Below are positions 37,480-47,283 of a DNA stretch of 64,000 bases, one piece after another (positions within the stretch are counted from its first letter, which is position 1; every line of letters begins with the position of its first letter). The notes under the pieces were generated by a model. It was given only the letters and a program-made list of their open reading frames with translations. It was not told the origin of the DNA and did no database searches. The DNA is taken from positions 496,001-560,000 of the forward strand of contig CAVZAE010000004.1 in assembly GCA_963773195.1 (NCBI GenBank), written 5' to 3'. The DNA comes from CAIWHR01 sp963773195 (GTDB taxonomy: Bacteria > Pseudomonadota > Gammaproteobacteria > Burkholderiales > Casimicrobiaceae). Both the position numbers and the translations under genes were made by a program.

Positions 37480-38481
37480 CTATTTTTCCTTCGATGGCTG
37501 GAGCGCGAGCTTGTCCGCGCCGCCGCTCGTGGCTTCCCGCTTTTCCAAGTCCGCGCGCAGGCCCTCGTCGGAGAGATCGATCTCGGTCGAGTGGTCCCAG
37601 TCGCGGCGGGCGACCTTGGCCAGCCGCTCGACGACTTGGCGCGCATCGAGGTCGATCGCGAGCTCGCGCCGCGCGTCGAAACTGCCCGGCGCGAGATTGA
37701 TCGAGCCGACGACGGCCCGCTCTTCGTCGGCCAGGATCAGCTTGGCGTGCAGCTTGAGCCCCTTGAGCCTGTGGATCTTGGCGCCCACGTCGCGCATGAT
37801 CCGCAGGCCCCCGACTCCCTCGACCAGCTTCGCCAGCTTGAGCGTGTGCGGCGGCCGCGCCATCACGTGCAGCTTGACGCCCCGCTTCGCAGCGCGCACG
37901 AGCCGTTCGATGATCACCGTGTCCTGGTAGCGCTCATTCTGCAGGTAGAGGCTGTGCTTGGCCGAGTCGATGAATTCGGCAACCCGCTCGCGGCCGTTGT
38001 TCGGACACCAGATGAGGCGGGACTTCGGGTCGGGTGTGAACTTCGTCCGCTCCCAGTCCGCGGCGAAGCCCGCGACCATCTCCGCCACTTCCAGCGCGTT
38101 GGTTGTCACGACGGCGTAGTCGCGGGTCTCCGTCAGGTCGCGCGTCTCCCAGTTGAGCGATTCGACGAAGCCGATCGCATCGTCGATCACCATCGACTTC
38201 TGATGGGTCAGGTCGAAGTCCGGGCTGCTGTCGCGGACCTCGATCCCCGCCTTGTGAAGCCGTTCGCGCGATTCCTTGTTCTCTTCTTCGCCCGTCCGGC
38301 GCGCCGGGTTCAGCATCACGCGAACCTTGACGCCGCGATGATGCGCGGCGATGACGGTCTCGAGCAGTGTCGGATCGGTGAACAGGAACATCCGGATGTT
38401 GAGCGAGCGCTTCGCCGCGGCGAGCGCGTCGACGATCGGCTTTGCCGTGTCGTCGGGCAGGACGATGAGCGTGTGATGCAT
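37480..38481 (-). CDS. Phospholipase D-like domain protein
   Basis: 333 residues with two HKD half-sites: HQKSMVIDDAIGFVESLNW and LHAKLILADEERAVVGSIN. Spacing and length fit a PLD-superfamily hydrolase or transphosphatidylase (cardiolipin-synthase-like), but there is no N-terminal membrane helix or signal peptide, so a cytoplasmic enzyme is likely. It lies 25 bases downstream of the ABC exporter and is probably last in the unit. The lysine- and glutamate-rich C-terminal tail is not part of the fold. Confidence 0.85.
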   Translation of the reverse strand: MHHTLIVLPDDTAKPIVDALAAAKRSLNIRMFLFTDPTLLETVIAAHHRGVKVRVMLNPARRTGEEENKESRERLHKAGIEVRDSSPDFDLTHQKSMVIDDAIGFVESLNWETRDLTETRDYAVVTTNALEVAEMVAGFAADWERTKFTPDPKSRLIWCPNNGRERVAEFIDSAKHSLYLQNERYQDTVIIERLVRAAKRGVKLHVMARPPHTLKLAKLVEGVGGLRIMRDVGAKIHRLKGLKLHAKLILADEERAVVGSINLAPGSFDARRELAIDLDARQVVERLAKVARRDWDHSTEIDLSDEGLRADLEKREATSGGADKLALQPSKEK

Positions 38482-38506
38482 GATGGGGTTCCGGTTCGGG
38501 TCGCCG

Positions 38507-40345
38507 CTAGGCGACGGAGGCTGCCGCGGGCTTGGCAGCCGGCGTGCCGTACTGGATGTGGTAGAGCTCGGCGTAGACGCCGTTTTTCCGCATGAGCTCC
38601 TCGTGCGAGCCCTGCTCCGCGACTACACCATCCTTGAGGACGATGATCAGGTCGGCGTCGCGGATCGTCGAGAGCCGGTGCGCAATCATGATGACGGTGC
38701 GCCCCTTCATCAGCCGCTCGAGGCCCTCGACCACGAGGCGCTCCGACTCGGTGTCGAGCGCGGCCGTAGGCTCGTCCAGGATCAGGATCGGCGATTGCCG
38801 GATCAGCGCGCGCGCGATGCCGATCCGCTGGCGCTGGCCGCCGGAAAGCGTGTCGCCGCGCTCGCCGACGATCGCGCCGTACCCCCCGGGCATCTTCGCG
38901 ATGAATTCGTCGGCGTTGGCGAGCTTCGAGGCCGCGATGATGTCGGCGTCGGAGGCGTCGGGCCGGCCATAGGCGATGTTGTCGCGGATCGTGCCGGCGA
39001 AGAGGACGGTTTCCTGCAGCACGAATCCGATCTCGCGTCGCAGCGACACGAGCTTCCACGTCCGGATATCGCTGCCGTCGATCAGCACGCGGCCGGCGGT
39101 CGGGTCGTAGAACCGGGGATCAGGCTCACGACGGTCGACTTGCCCGCCGCCCGTGGGCCCGACGATCCCGACGACCTGCCCCGCCTTGATCGTGAAGTTG
39201 ACGTCGCGCAGCACGTGCGAGACGTCGCTGTAGCCGAAGGCGACGTGCTCGAACGTGATCTCGCCCTTGACCGTTCCGGGATCGACCGCATCGGAGCGCT
39301 CGGGAATGATCTGGTCGTGGCGCAGGATCTTCTGGATGCGCCGAGCGCGACGGAAGTCTGCGCGACCGTGTTCGTCATCTGGCGAGGTCCTGATGCTCGA
39401 ACTTCGACAGGTACGCGAGGGCACTGTCAGGCCGCCGGCGGTCAGCGTACCCGCGAGGATCAGCAGCGTGCCGCGCCACAGCACGAAGCCCGTGCACAGT
39501 GCGACGACGATCGTCACGACCGGCGAGAGCAGCGCCTCGATGCGACGCGCCTCAGCGCGTGTGACCGTGCTCGGCTCGCCGCCGTCATCCGCCCTGCCTC
39601 GAACCTGCGGGCCGAACGTCTGACCGACGCGGATCGAGCCGAGCCCCTGCTCGACGATGGCGACGACGTTGTCTGCCGCTTGCGCACCTCGTGCTGGCAT
39701 CCTCGACCGCTTTCTGAAGCGCATCACGAACACAGCAGGAACGGCGTGACGGCCGACGGCGATCAGCGTGAGTCCAGTTGAGCCAGAACATGAGCCCGAG
39801 TATCCGACGATTGTCATCAGGTCGACCAGGATGCCGAGCGTCGATGCCGACGCGCAAGCTCTGCACCGTGGCCACGTCGTTGGTGATCGTCGAGAGCAGC
39901 GCCGCCCGCCGCGCCGGTCGTAGAACGCGAGCGAGAGCCGGTGCAGGTGACCGTAGTATCCGGGATGCGCAGGTCGTTCGCGACATACCGGCCGACGCGT
40001 CCGTGTAGTAGTTGTCGACGTGGAGGTCGCGGGATCGCGCCGATGACGGCGATCACGATGGTCGCCGCACCGGCGAGAGAGAGCGCGCGACGCCGATCGT
40101 GTGCCGGCGAACCCGTTAGTCGTGCGCCCACTCGAGCCAGTGCGGCAGCTGGCCTGTGCCCAGCGGCGCCCCGTCGAGGACAATCTGAGCGGCGAGGCGC
40201 GGCGAGACCATCAGCGTCTCCACCAGCATCGCCGCGAAGACGATGACGGCCGCCCGCGCAACGGACGCACCAGTTCGCGCACGAAGGGCATCATCGCAGG
40301 CGGGGCCGGCGATTTCGCAGCGTCCGCCTGAGTGGCCTTGGTCAT
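38507..40345 (-). CDS. MsbA-like ABC exporter (many apparent indels)
   Basis: The protein would have about 610 residues: a six-helix membrane domain followed by an ATPase. The start MTKATQADAAKSPAPPAMMP at 40345 and the C-terminal half (signature LSGGQRQRIGIARALI, Walker B ILILDEPTAALD, H-loop IAHRLST) are intact. In between the reading frame changes repeatedly. Walker A illustrates it: GPTGGGQVDRR appears in one frame, while GKSTVVSLIP appears in another; one G fewer and, later, one C more restore GPTGGGKSTVVSLIPRFYDP. About 39.35-40.3 kb is worst. Substrate unknown, perhaps lipid or polysaccharide. The start overlaps the upstream stop as ATGA. Confidence 0.8.
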
Positions 40346-41819
40346 GAACGCGCCGAACGAGACGTCGAATCCTCGACGCGCCCGTCCACGTTCCCGTCGA
40401 TAGTCCGCGCCCCTGCTGCTGCTGCTATTCCGTCGTCGGGCGCGATCGGCGTGGCGATCGGCGAGAACGCACGTCGTCATCGGCGTGCCCGTGACGTCGC
40501 GCGCGATCGCCCGCCGCGCTGCGCTGCGCGCTCCATCGTCATGAATCCGAAGCGATTCGTGCCTGCGGCGACGATCCCGGCGACGACGGCGCCGGGAAGC
40601 GGCGTGGTACCGGCTGGAAGTGGCAGCGGCAGCGGCGGCGTGTCGACCCAATCGCCGGCATTGCCGGACACGAGCTGCGGCGGCTGGCCGGTCGTGAAGC
40701 TCACGACCTCGAACAGGTGAACGTGCCCTGACAGGAGCGCCTGTACGTTGGGCGGGTAGAGCACGGTCGGGACGAGCGTCGAGAGGACGGACTGCAGCGC
40801 ACCGTTGCCGGATAGGGCGTCTGCGGATTTGCCGGCTTCGGCGCGAACGCGAGGACGGGGTGGTGGTTCATGAAGAATGTCCATGGCCGCCGCGTGGCGA
40901 GCGTGAACGCGCGCTCGAATTGGGCACTGTAGTTCGCGAACATGGTGGTCGATGGCGCCAGCGGCGCAACGCCGACCAACGACGAGTCGAACACGATGAA
41001 TTGCGTGTCGCCGCCCGCGCCGAACGGTACCGCGTATGGCTCGCTGTAGTCCCCGATCGCGTCGTTGGCGGGATCGTTGCAATCCTGTCGCGCCGCGAGC
41101 GGTCCCGGATCGAGGAAGCGCCACCAGCCTTGCCCGGCCCGCGCGCATGACTCGTGATTGCCGCGAACGACGATCCACGGCGCTGCGGCCATGAGTTTCG
41201 CCGCTGGCGCGAAGAGATCGGCTTCCCAGGTATCCCATCCATAGCCCCACGGGCTTCCGGCGCACCCGGCGTTGCCGGCTGGGCAGGCGTTCTCGCGATA
41301 GTTGTAGTCGCCGACGTGGATGACGAGATCGGTGCGCGCCGCCGCAGCGGTGTCAGCGACCCGAGGAAACGGCCATGTAGCCACGTCGTTGCAGTCCTGG
41401 AAAACGTGGTCGGAAACCTTCATCCGGCATCCCGAGTCGCCGATCACGACGATCCGCTGCGGGTTCGCCTTCGGCAATGGCAGCACGCGACCAGCGACGG
41501 TCGCGCGCGCAACACCCGCGGGGATCGCTGCCTCGCACACGAGCACGGGGAACGCCGACGGCTTCGATGCCGACGCCAGCGAGATCGTCGGCCGCTGCGG
41601 CACGGTGGCCGGTCGCGCGCGCACGCTCATCGCGTACGCGCCCCCGTCCAGTTCGAGCGAGGGGCACTCGACGGCGGACGTGATCACGCGCGCGATGGGC
41701 ACGCCGTCGACGCCCAGGACGACGAACGTGTAGAGCGTGGCAGGCGCCGGCACGGTTGTCGCGCAAGCCCCGAGGAGCGCGAGCAGCAGCGCTCCGGCGA
41801 TGAGCGCGCGCAGCCTCAT
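40342..41819 (-). CDS. Metallophosphoesterase lipoprotein (frameshifted)
   Basis: A secreted phosphoesterase with a lipoprotein signal (MRLRALIAGALLLALLGAC). The calcineurin-like motifs are in order: VVIGDSGCRMK, HVGDYNYREN, VRGNHESCAR, FFMNHHPVLAF, and, after a break, LLSGHVHLFEVV. The first break is near 40815, where adding one G (CCGG to CCGGG) joins NPQTPYP to GNGALQSVLSTL. A second lies near 40500-40530; the C-terminus past MTMERAAQRGG is uncertain. A stop at 40342 would overlap the exporter start as ATGA. The start overlaps the rsmE stop as ATGA. Substrate unknown. Confidence 0.75.
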
Positions 41820-42553
41820 CGCAGATCGCCCCACAGCGCCTGTATCGCCGCCAGCGCGGCCACCGCGGCCGTCTCCGTGCGGAGCACGCGCGGCCCGAGT
41901 GCTACGCAGGCGAAGCCCGCGTCGCGCGCGACGGCGAGCTCGCGCTCCGTAAAACCGCCTTCGGGGCCGACCGCGAGAGCCATCGGTGCGACCGGACGCG
42001 GACGGGACGCGAGCGGCGTCACAGCGTCGGGTGCGAGTACCACGCCCGCGCCCTTCCAAGCGCCGAGCCACCGGGCCAGCGTCGCGGGCGCGGCGACGTC
42101 AGGAATGCGATTGCGCCCGCACTGCTCGCACGCGGCGACGACGATACCGCGCCAATGCGCGAGGCGCCGTTCGCCGCGCTCGCCCGGGGGCAGCGGCGCG
42201 CTGCGCTCGGTCACGAGCGGCTGGATCGCCGCCGCGCCGAGCTCGACTGCCTTCCTGATCGCGTAGTCCATCGCGTCATTCGTGGCGATCGCCTGCGCAA
42301 GCGTCACCGCGAGCGACGCTTCGCGCTCGACGTCGAGCCGAGCGCCAACGCGCACGACGGCGCCGCCGCGATCCGCGCGCACCAGCGTTGCCGGATATTC
42401 GCCGCCGGTGCCGTCGAACAACGTAAGCGGCTCGCCAGCGGCCAGCCGCACGACGCGGATCGCATGATGTGCCACGGGTTCCGGCAACCGGAGCTCGCGG
42501 TCGGCGAGCGCAGGTGACAGCGCATCCCGCACGAAAAACCGCGGCGCCGGCAT
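41816..42553 (-). CDS. rsmE: 16S rRNA m3U1498 methyltransferase RsmE
   Basis: 245 residues. Methylates U1498 of 16S rRNA at N3, using SAM, in assembled 30S subunits. The family N-terminus is MPAPRFFVRDALSPALADR with HHAIRVVRLAAGE (PUA-like domain); the SPOUT knot holds LAVGPEGGFTERELAVARDAG and VALGPRVLRTETAAVAALA. ATG at 42553 is chosen from the family N-terminus; it lies 4 bases after the GNAT gene. The stop overlaps the following gene's ATG. Confidence 0.95.
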   Translation of the reverse strand: MPAPRFFVRDALSPALADRELRLPEPVAHHAIRVVRLAAGEPLTLFDGTGGEYPATLVRADRGGAVVRVGARLDVEREASLAVTLAQAIATNDAMDYAIRKAVELGAAAIQPLVTERSAPLPPGERGERRLAHWRGIVVAACEQCGRNRIPDVAAPATLARWLGAWKGAGVVLAPDAVTPLASRPRPVAPMALAVGPEGGFTERELAVARDAGFACVALGPRVLRTETAAVAALAAIQALWGDLR

Positions 42554-42557
42554 CCAC

Positions 42558-43391
42558 TCAGCCCACAGCGTCGACGAAATCGAGATGAACTTCGTCGGTC
42601 TCCGGCACGAAGCCGATCCGCGCATAGATCGCGTTCGACGTCGGGTTCGCGACGTCGGTCGTGAGAAAGAGTCGCTCTTTCCCCGCCGCGAGAAGTTCGC
42701 GCGACAGCGCCGCGACCAGCGCCGTCGCATAGCCCCGGCCGCGATGGTCGGGAAAGGTGTACACCGGGGCGATCCGCGCGAAATCGGGCGCGGTATCGTT
42801 GAATCCGGCGAAGGCGACCGGACCGGGGTCCATCCAGATCCGGAAATCGCCACGAACGATTCGGGCGGGCGTTCGCGCCCGCGCGCGCTCCGAATCGGGG
42901 ATGCCGACCTCGTCGATGAACGCGAGATACGCGTCGAGAAGCCACTCGATGTCGGCCTCGTCCGAGATGTAAGGCTCGCCCGTCACGGCGGGCACGTCGG
43001 CGACGGCGGTCAGCGTGTGCTGCCGCAGGCGCACGCGCTCGACGGCCGCGCGGCCGGTCGCCGCTCGCCACGTCCGCGCGAACGCATCGCAGGCGTCTGG
43101 TGCGCCGACGACACCCTGCAGGGCGGGCCACTCCGAGGCCAGGTCGGCGGCAAACGCGGCGGCCGCCTCGGGATCGCTCTGGCCGACGACCGCGGGTCCT
43201 TCATCGCGCTGGATGATGGCGCCGCGATCGGCGAAGGTCGCGAGGTAGACCCGATCGCTGGCCTCAGGCGGCGTGCGCTTCAGCGAATGCGCCCAGCCCG
43301 CGAAGAAGCTGGCGGATGCGAGTCCGCGCGCGGCCATCGGCGCGGCCGCGGCGATGAAAACGTCGGGATCGGTGTGCCGCGTAACGCGCAT
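42558..43391 (-). CDS. GNAT family N-acetyltransferase
   Basis: 277 residues. The C-terminal half is a GNAT domain: VAFAGFNDTAPDFARIAPVY, then the acetyl-CoA site TFPDHRGRGYATALVAALS and NPTSNAIYARIGFVPE. The N-terminal half is a second, degenerate GNAT-like repeat without the CoA motif. ATG at 43391 is the first start matching the fold. Acceptor unknown. It heads an overlapping unit: GNAT, rsmE, phosphoesterase, exporter, PLD-like. It diverges from the redoxin at 43460. Confidence 0.85.
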   Translation of the reverse strand: MRVTRHTDPDVFIAAAAPMAARGLASASFFAGWAHSLKRTPPEASDRVYLATFADRGAIIQRDEGPAVVGQSDPEAAAAFAADLASEWPALQGVVGAPDACDAFARTWRAATGRAAVERVRLRQHTLTAVADVPAVTGEPYISDEADIEWLLDAYLAFIDEVGIPDSERARARTPARIVRGDFRIWMDPGPVAFAGFNDTAPDFARIAPVYTFPDHRGRGYATALVAALSRELLAAGKERLFLTTDVANPTSNAIYARIGFVPETDEVHLDFVDAVG

Positions 43392-43459
43392 TGGCGCTCC
43401 GCTATCGCCTTTTCTGCTACGATTTTGACACACATCGCCTTCGACGACGCGAGGATGCC

Positions 43460-44011
43460 ATGGCCAACGCAACGCAAGCTCCCGGAACGCTCGGCACGAC
43501 CGCGCCCTCGTTCGATCTTCCGGGTACCGACGGCAAACGACATTCGCTCGACTCGGTGCGCGGAAGGAACGGGACCGTCGTGATGTTCATCTGCAACCAC
43601 TGTCCGTACGTGAAGGCCGTCGTCGACAAGATCGTGCGCGACATGGGCGAGCTCGCCGGGCACGGCGTCGGCAGCATCGCGATCATGAGCAACGATCCTG
43701 CCGACTATCCCGACGATTCCTTCGATCACATGAAGAGCTTCGCGAAGACGCACGGTTTCCCGTTTCCGTACGTCATCGACGAGACGCAGGACGTCGCGCG
43801 TGCCTACGGCGCCGTCTGCACGCCCGATTTCTTCGGCTACGACCGCGAGTTGAAGCTCATCTACCGGGGACGGCTCGATAGCTCGGGCCGCTCGTCCGAC
43901 CCGGACGCGCCGCGCGAGCTGTTCACGGCCATGACCGAGGTTGCGCGCAACGGGCGCGCGCCCGCCGTGCAGCACGCCGCGGTCGGCTGTTCGATCAAAT
44001 GGAAAAAATGA
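43460..44011 (+). CDS. Thioredoxin-fold redoxin (AhpC/TSA-like), cytoplasmic
   Basis: 183 residues without signal peptide. The N-terminus has APSFDLPGTDGKRHSLDSV, and the active site is MFICNHCPYVKAVVDKIV (CxxC). It resembles the periplasmic redoxin at 29715 in layout, but has a true CxxC. VCTPDFFGYDRELKLIYRG completes the fold. ATG at 43460 follows GAGG by five bases. The physiological role in this family is not well defined; peroxide or thiol homeostasis is the likely one. Confidence 0.88.
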   Translation: MANATQAPGTLGTTAPSFDLPGTDGKRHSLDSVRGRNGTVVMFICNHCPYVKAVVDKIVRDMGELAGHGVGSIAIMSNDPADYPDDSFDHMKSFAKTHGFPFPYVIDETQDVARAYGAVCTPDFFGYDRELKLIYRGRLDSSGRSSDPDAPRELFTAMTEVARNGRAPAVQHAAVGCSIKWKK

Positions 44012-44033
44012 GTGGCTGACGGCGATCCTTCAC

Positions 44034-44821
44034 TTACAGGAACGCCCGCAGTGCATCGAGCACCGCGTCGGGCTCTTCGGCCATGAGCGCGTGGCCGCTC
44101 TTGGCCAGCTCGACAACGCGGACGTCTGCTAGCGATGCGATCAATGCCTGCGCATTGCGCGGCGGCGCCATGAGATCGCGCGCACCGGTGATGAGCAATG
44201 CGGGGCAATGCACCGCCGCCGCCGCCGCGAGTCCGTTGGCGTAAGCATGGCAGGCGGCCAGGTCCGCCGCGAGCACACCCGGCGGCGTGCGCTCCATCAG
44301 GCGCATCGAATTGCCGGTCATCCAGAAGCCCGGCACCGCGTTGCCCCCCAACTGGCGCGCGGCCGAAAACGACCAGCCGTTGATCATCTCATAGGCCGCG
44401 TGGTCGTTGTGTCGCGCGGCGTCCATGAGCTCGTCGCTCACCGTCATCGGCACGGCCGGCCCCGTCAGCGCGATCTTCTCGACGCGCTCCGGATGCCGCG
44501 CAGCGCACTCGAGCACCGCGAGCGCGCCCAGCGAATGCCCGACGAGCGACGCGCGCTCGGCGGCTGCCGCGTCCTGCAGCGCAAGGATCCAGTCAGCCAC
44601 GGCCTCGACCGATGCGAGCGCCTCGCCTTCCGAGCGCCCGTGGCCGGAAGATCGACGGCGAGCACGTTGAAGCCGTGATGCGCGAAGTAGCGCGACTGCC
44701 AGGCCCAGACGCCATGGTCGTTCGCGGCGCCATGGACGAAGATGATCGTCCGCTGCAACTGCACGCGCGGCCGCGCGCCGGCGTAGGCGTACACCTCGCG
44801 ACCGGCGACAGTGAGATGCAT
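44034..44821 (-). CDS. Alpha/beta hydrolase (single apparent frameshift)
   Basis: Adding one G near 44640 (CCGGCCAC to CCGGGCCAC) restores a 262-residue hydrolase. The N-terminus reads TIIFVHGAANDHGVWAWQSR (oxyanion-hole HG), VLAVDLPGHGRSEGEA after correction, the nucleophile elbow SLVGHSLGALAVL (GHSLG), and PALLITGARDLMAPP with the acid; the C-terminal LAKSGHALMAEEP holds the histidine. All triad members are present, so it is probably a working esterase of unknown substrate. It starts 5 bases downstream of metY. Confidence 0.85.
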
Positions 44822-44825
44822 TGCG

Positions 44826-46133
44826 CTACGCCGCCTTGCCCGCGGCGTAGAGCGCGCGACTCAGGTCCTCGATCAGGTCGTCGGGATGCTCTAGGCCGAT
44901 CGACAGCCTGATCGTGCCCTCGGCAATGCCGGCTCGCGCGAGCTCGTCCGCCGACATCCGGAAGTGCGTCGTCGAGGCCGGGTGGATGACGAGCGATTTC
45001 GCGTCGCCGACGTTGGCAAGGTGCGAAAACAGGCCCAGCGATTCGATGAATTTCCGCCCCTGAGCGCGCGTACCCTTGAGCTCGAAGCTGAAGACCGCAC
45101 CACATCCCTGAGGCAGGAGCCTCTGCGCGAGCGCGCGATCCGGATGCGTGTCGAGTTCGGGATAGCCGACGGTCGCCACCACCGGATGGGCGGCGAGGAA
45201 CGCGACGACCTTGCGCGTGTTCTCGACGTGGCGTGCCATCCGCAGCGGCAGCGTCTCGATCCCTTGCAGGATCTGGAACGCGGTGAACGGCGCCATGCAC
45301 GCGCCGAAATCGCGGATACCCTCGCGCCGCGCGCGAAGCAGGAATGCGCCGGTCGTCGACTCCTCGGTGAACACCATGTCGTGGAAGCCGCGATACGGCT
45401 CGGTGAGCGTCGGAAACTTGCCGCGCGCAGGCTTTGCGTTCCAGTCGAATTGCCCCGAATCCACGAGCAGACCGCCGATCACGACGCCGTGCCCGGACAG
45501 GAACTTGGTCGCCGAGTGGAAAACGAGATCCGCGCCGTGCGCGAACGGTTGCATGAGGTACGGCGTCGTGAAGGTCGAGTCGACGAGCAGCGGCAACCCG
45601 TGCTCGTGCGCGAGCGCCGCGACGCGCGGGATGTCGAGCACGTCGAGACCGGGGTTGCCGAGCGTCTCGCCGAAGAGCAGCCGCGTCTCCGGGCGGATCG
45701 CCGCGCGCCAGAAGTCGATGTCGCGTGCATCGACGAAAGTAGTTTCAATCCCGAAGCGCGGCAGCGTGTAGTCGAGCAGGTTGTGCGAGCCGCCGTAAAG
45801 CGCGCGCGAGGCAACGATATGCGAGCCGGCGGAGAGCAGCGTCACCAGCGCGAGATGGAGGGCCGCCTGGCCACTCGCCGTGGCGATTGCGCCGACTCCG
45901 CCTTCGAGCGCGGCAATGCGCTCCTCGAGGACAGCGCACGTCGGATTCGATATGCGCGAATAGACGTGCCCGGGCCGCGCCATGTCGAACAGCGCGGCCG
46001 CGTGGTCGCTGTCGTCGAACACGAACGACGCTGACTGGTAGATCGGCGTCGCCCGCGCTCCGGTCGCCGGATCGGGCCGCGCGCCGGCATGCAGCGACAG
46101 CGTGTCGAGATGCGTGTTGCGCGGCTTCCCCAT
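44826..46133 (-). CDS. metY: O-acetylhomoserine sulfhydrylase (aminocarboxypropyltransferase)
   Basis: 435 residues. A PLP enzyme that makes homocysteine from O-acetylhomoserine and sulfide in methionine synthesis. The family N-terminus is HLDTLSLHAGARPDPATGA, followed by TPIYQSASFVFDDSDHAA. SNPTCAVLEERIAALEGG is the Cys/Met-metabolism PLP signature, and the PLP lysine is in HSATKFLSGHG. GAGGGG lies seven bases before the ATG. The length favours MetY (about 430) over MetB or MetZ (380-400). No SAM or SAH riboswitch was recognised upstream. Confidence 0.93.
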   Translation of the reverse strand: MGKPRNTHLDTLSLHAGARPDPATGARATPIYQSASFVFDDSDHAAALFDMARPGHVYSRISNPTCAVLEERIAALEGGVGAIATASGQAALHLALVTLLSAGSHIVASRALYGGSHNLLDYTLPRFGIETTFVDARDIDFWRAAIRPETRLLFGETLGNPGLDVLDIPRVAALAHEHGLPLLVDSTFTTPYLMQPFAHGADLVFHSATKFLSGHGVVIGGLLVDSGQFDWNAKPARGKFPTLTEPYRGFHDMVFTEESTTGAFLLRARREGIRDFGACMAPFTAFQILQGIETLPLRMARHVENTRKVVAFLAAHPVVATVGYPELDTHPDRALAQRLLPQGCGAVFSFELKGTRAQGRKFIESLGLFSHLANVGDAKSLVIHPASTTHFRMSADELARAGIAEGTIRLSIGLEHPDDLIEDLSRALYAAGKAA

Positions 46134-46229
46134 CCGCGTTCCCCTCGAGAGGGCGACGCGTCCAGGGCCATTCGCGCGCCGCGCTCGATTCTACGGGCAA
46201 CGAGGCGGCGGGGACAAACCGGCTCCGGA

Positions 46230-46676
46230 CTATCCGGGCGCGGCTCCCGGCCTGGAGTCGGCCTCGGCGTCGAACGCGAAGACGAGAACCCGTGGAACGT
46301 CGCGCGCGATGGCGACTTCCTTCATCATCGATTGCCGCTCGAATTCGACGTCGACGGTGTAACGGCCGGGATCGAGCTCGACCTGCAGGAACGGACCGTC
46401 GAGGCGCGTGTCGAGCAGCTGCCGGCCATTGGCATCGGCGATCACGATCCGTGCCGCCGCCAGATACGCTCCGCTCGGGCGCGCGACAGTCACGACCTTG
46501 AGCCCGTGTGGTTCGCTGTTGGCGAGAAGCGCATCCCGCTCGTCGTCGGTAATTCCGCCGGTGACATACCGAAGCCCCTGCGAGGTGATGCCGTCGGTGA
46601 CCGCGACCGCCGGACCGGCCGCGCACGCCCAAAATCCCAGGGCGACGAGGCATTGCAAATGTTGCAATCGTTTCAT
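46230..46676 (-). CDS. Small secreted protein, carboxypeptidase-regulatory-like
   Basis: 148 residues, not recognised as a named family. A signal peptide is likely (MKRLQHLQCLVALGFWACAA). The mature part reads as a small beta domain: IVIADANGRQLLDTRLDGPF then LQVELDPGRYTVDVEFE, the pattern of proteins whose domain describes an attribute reported to the surface. GGAGG lies just before ATG 46676, a strong site. It precedes metY by 96 bases on the same strand; a functional link is not evident. Confidence 0.7.
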   Translation of the reverse strand: MKRLQHLQCLVALGFWACAAGPAVAVTDGITSQGLRYVTGGITDDERDALLANSEPHGLKVVTVARPSGAYLAAARIVIADANGRQLLDTRLDGPFLQVELDPGRYTVDVEFERQSMMKEVAIARDVPRVLVFAFDAEADSRPGAAPG

Positions 46677-46838
46677 TGCGTCCTCCTTCGATCGCATTTA
46701 TGGTAGACATCGCATGAACTCTGCTGTTCCTGCGGGGGCAATACCCCTTGACTCAGCATTGACGACCCCCGCCCTTGCCTGGATTAGACTTGCAGCTTGT
46801 GCCGCGCGCCGATGGCGGCATTCGTTCAGGAGGTGACA

Positions 46839-47270
46839 ATGAAGCGCACGGCTTCAGCGCATTGGCAGGGCAGTACGCAGGAAGGCAGCGGCACGCTGTC
46901 CGCGCAAAGCGGAACGCTGAAGGAGACGCCTTATTCGTTCAAGGCCCGGTTCGGCGACGGCAAGGGGACGAATCCGGAGGAACTGATCGCGGCCGCGCAC
47001 GCCGGTTGCTACACGATGGCCTTGTCGTTCACGCTCAACAATGCCGGCTTCACTGCCGACATCATCGACAGCGAAGCCGTCCTCACGATGGACCAGGTGG
47101 ACGGCAATCCGACGATCACCGCCGTGCACCTGACGACGCGCGCGAGCGTGCCCGGCATCGACGCCGCGAAGTTTGCCGAGCTTGCTTCGGCCGCGAAGAC
47201 AGGATGCGTCGTCTCCCGCGCGCTGTCGCCCTCGATCGTCGTCACTCTCGATGCCGCGCTCGCCGCCTGA
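46839..47270 (+). CDS. osmC: OsmC family peroxiredoxin
   Basis: 143 residues. Reduces organic hydroperoxides in the cytoplasm. Redox cysteines are in AAAHAGCYTMALSFTLN and ASAAKTGCVVSRALSPS; the N-terminus KRTASAHWQGSTQEGSGTLS is typical of OsmC (not Ohr, whose active-site context differs). AGGAGGTGA lies directly before ATG 46839, the strongest ribosome binding site in the window. The next gene starts 13 bases after its stop. Confidence 0.93.
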   Translation: MKRTASAHWQGSTQEGSGTLSAQSGTLKETPYSFKARFGDGKGTNPEELIAAAHAGCYTMALSFTLNNAGFTADIIDSEAVLTMDQVDGNPTITAVHLTTRASVPGIDAAKFAELASAAKTGCVVSRALSPSIVVTLDAALAA

Positions 47271-47283
47271 GGAGATCAATTGC

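Noticed and set aside
46134..46229. SAM or SAH riboswitch upstream of metY
   Set aside because: The 96-base gap has none of the conserved cores I know for SAM-I, SAM-II or SAH aptamers.
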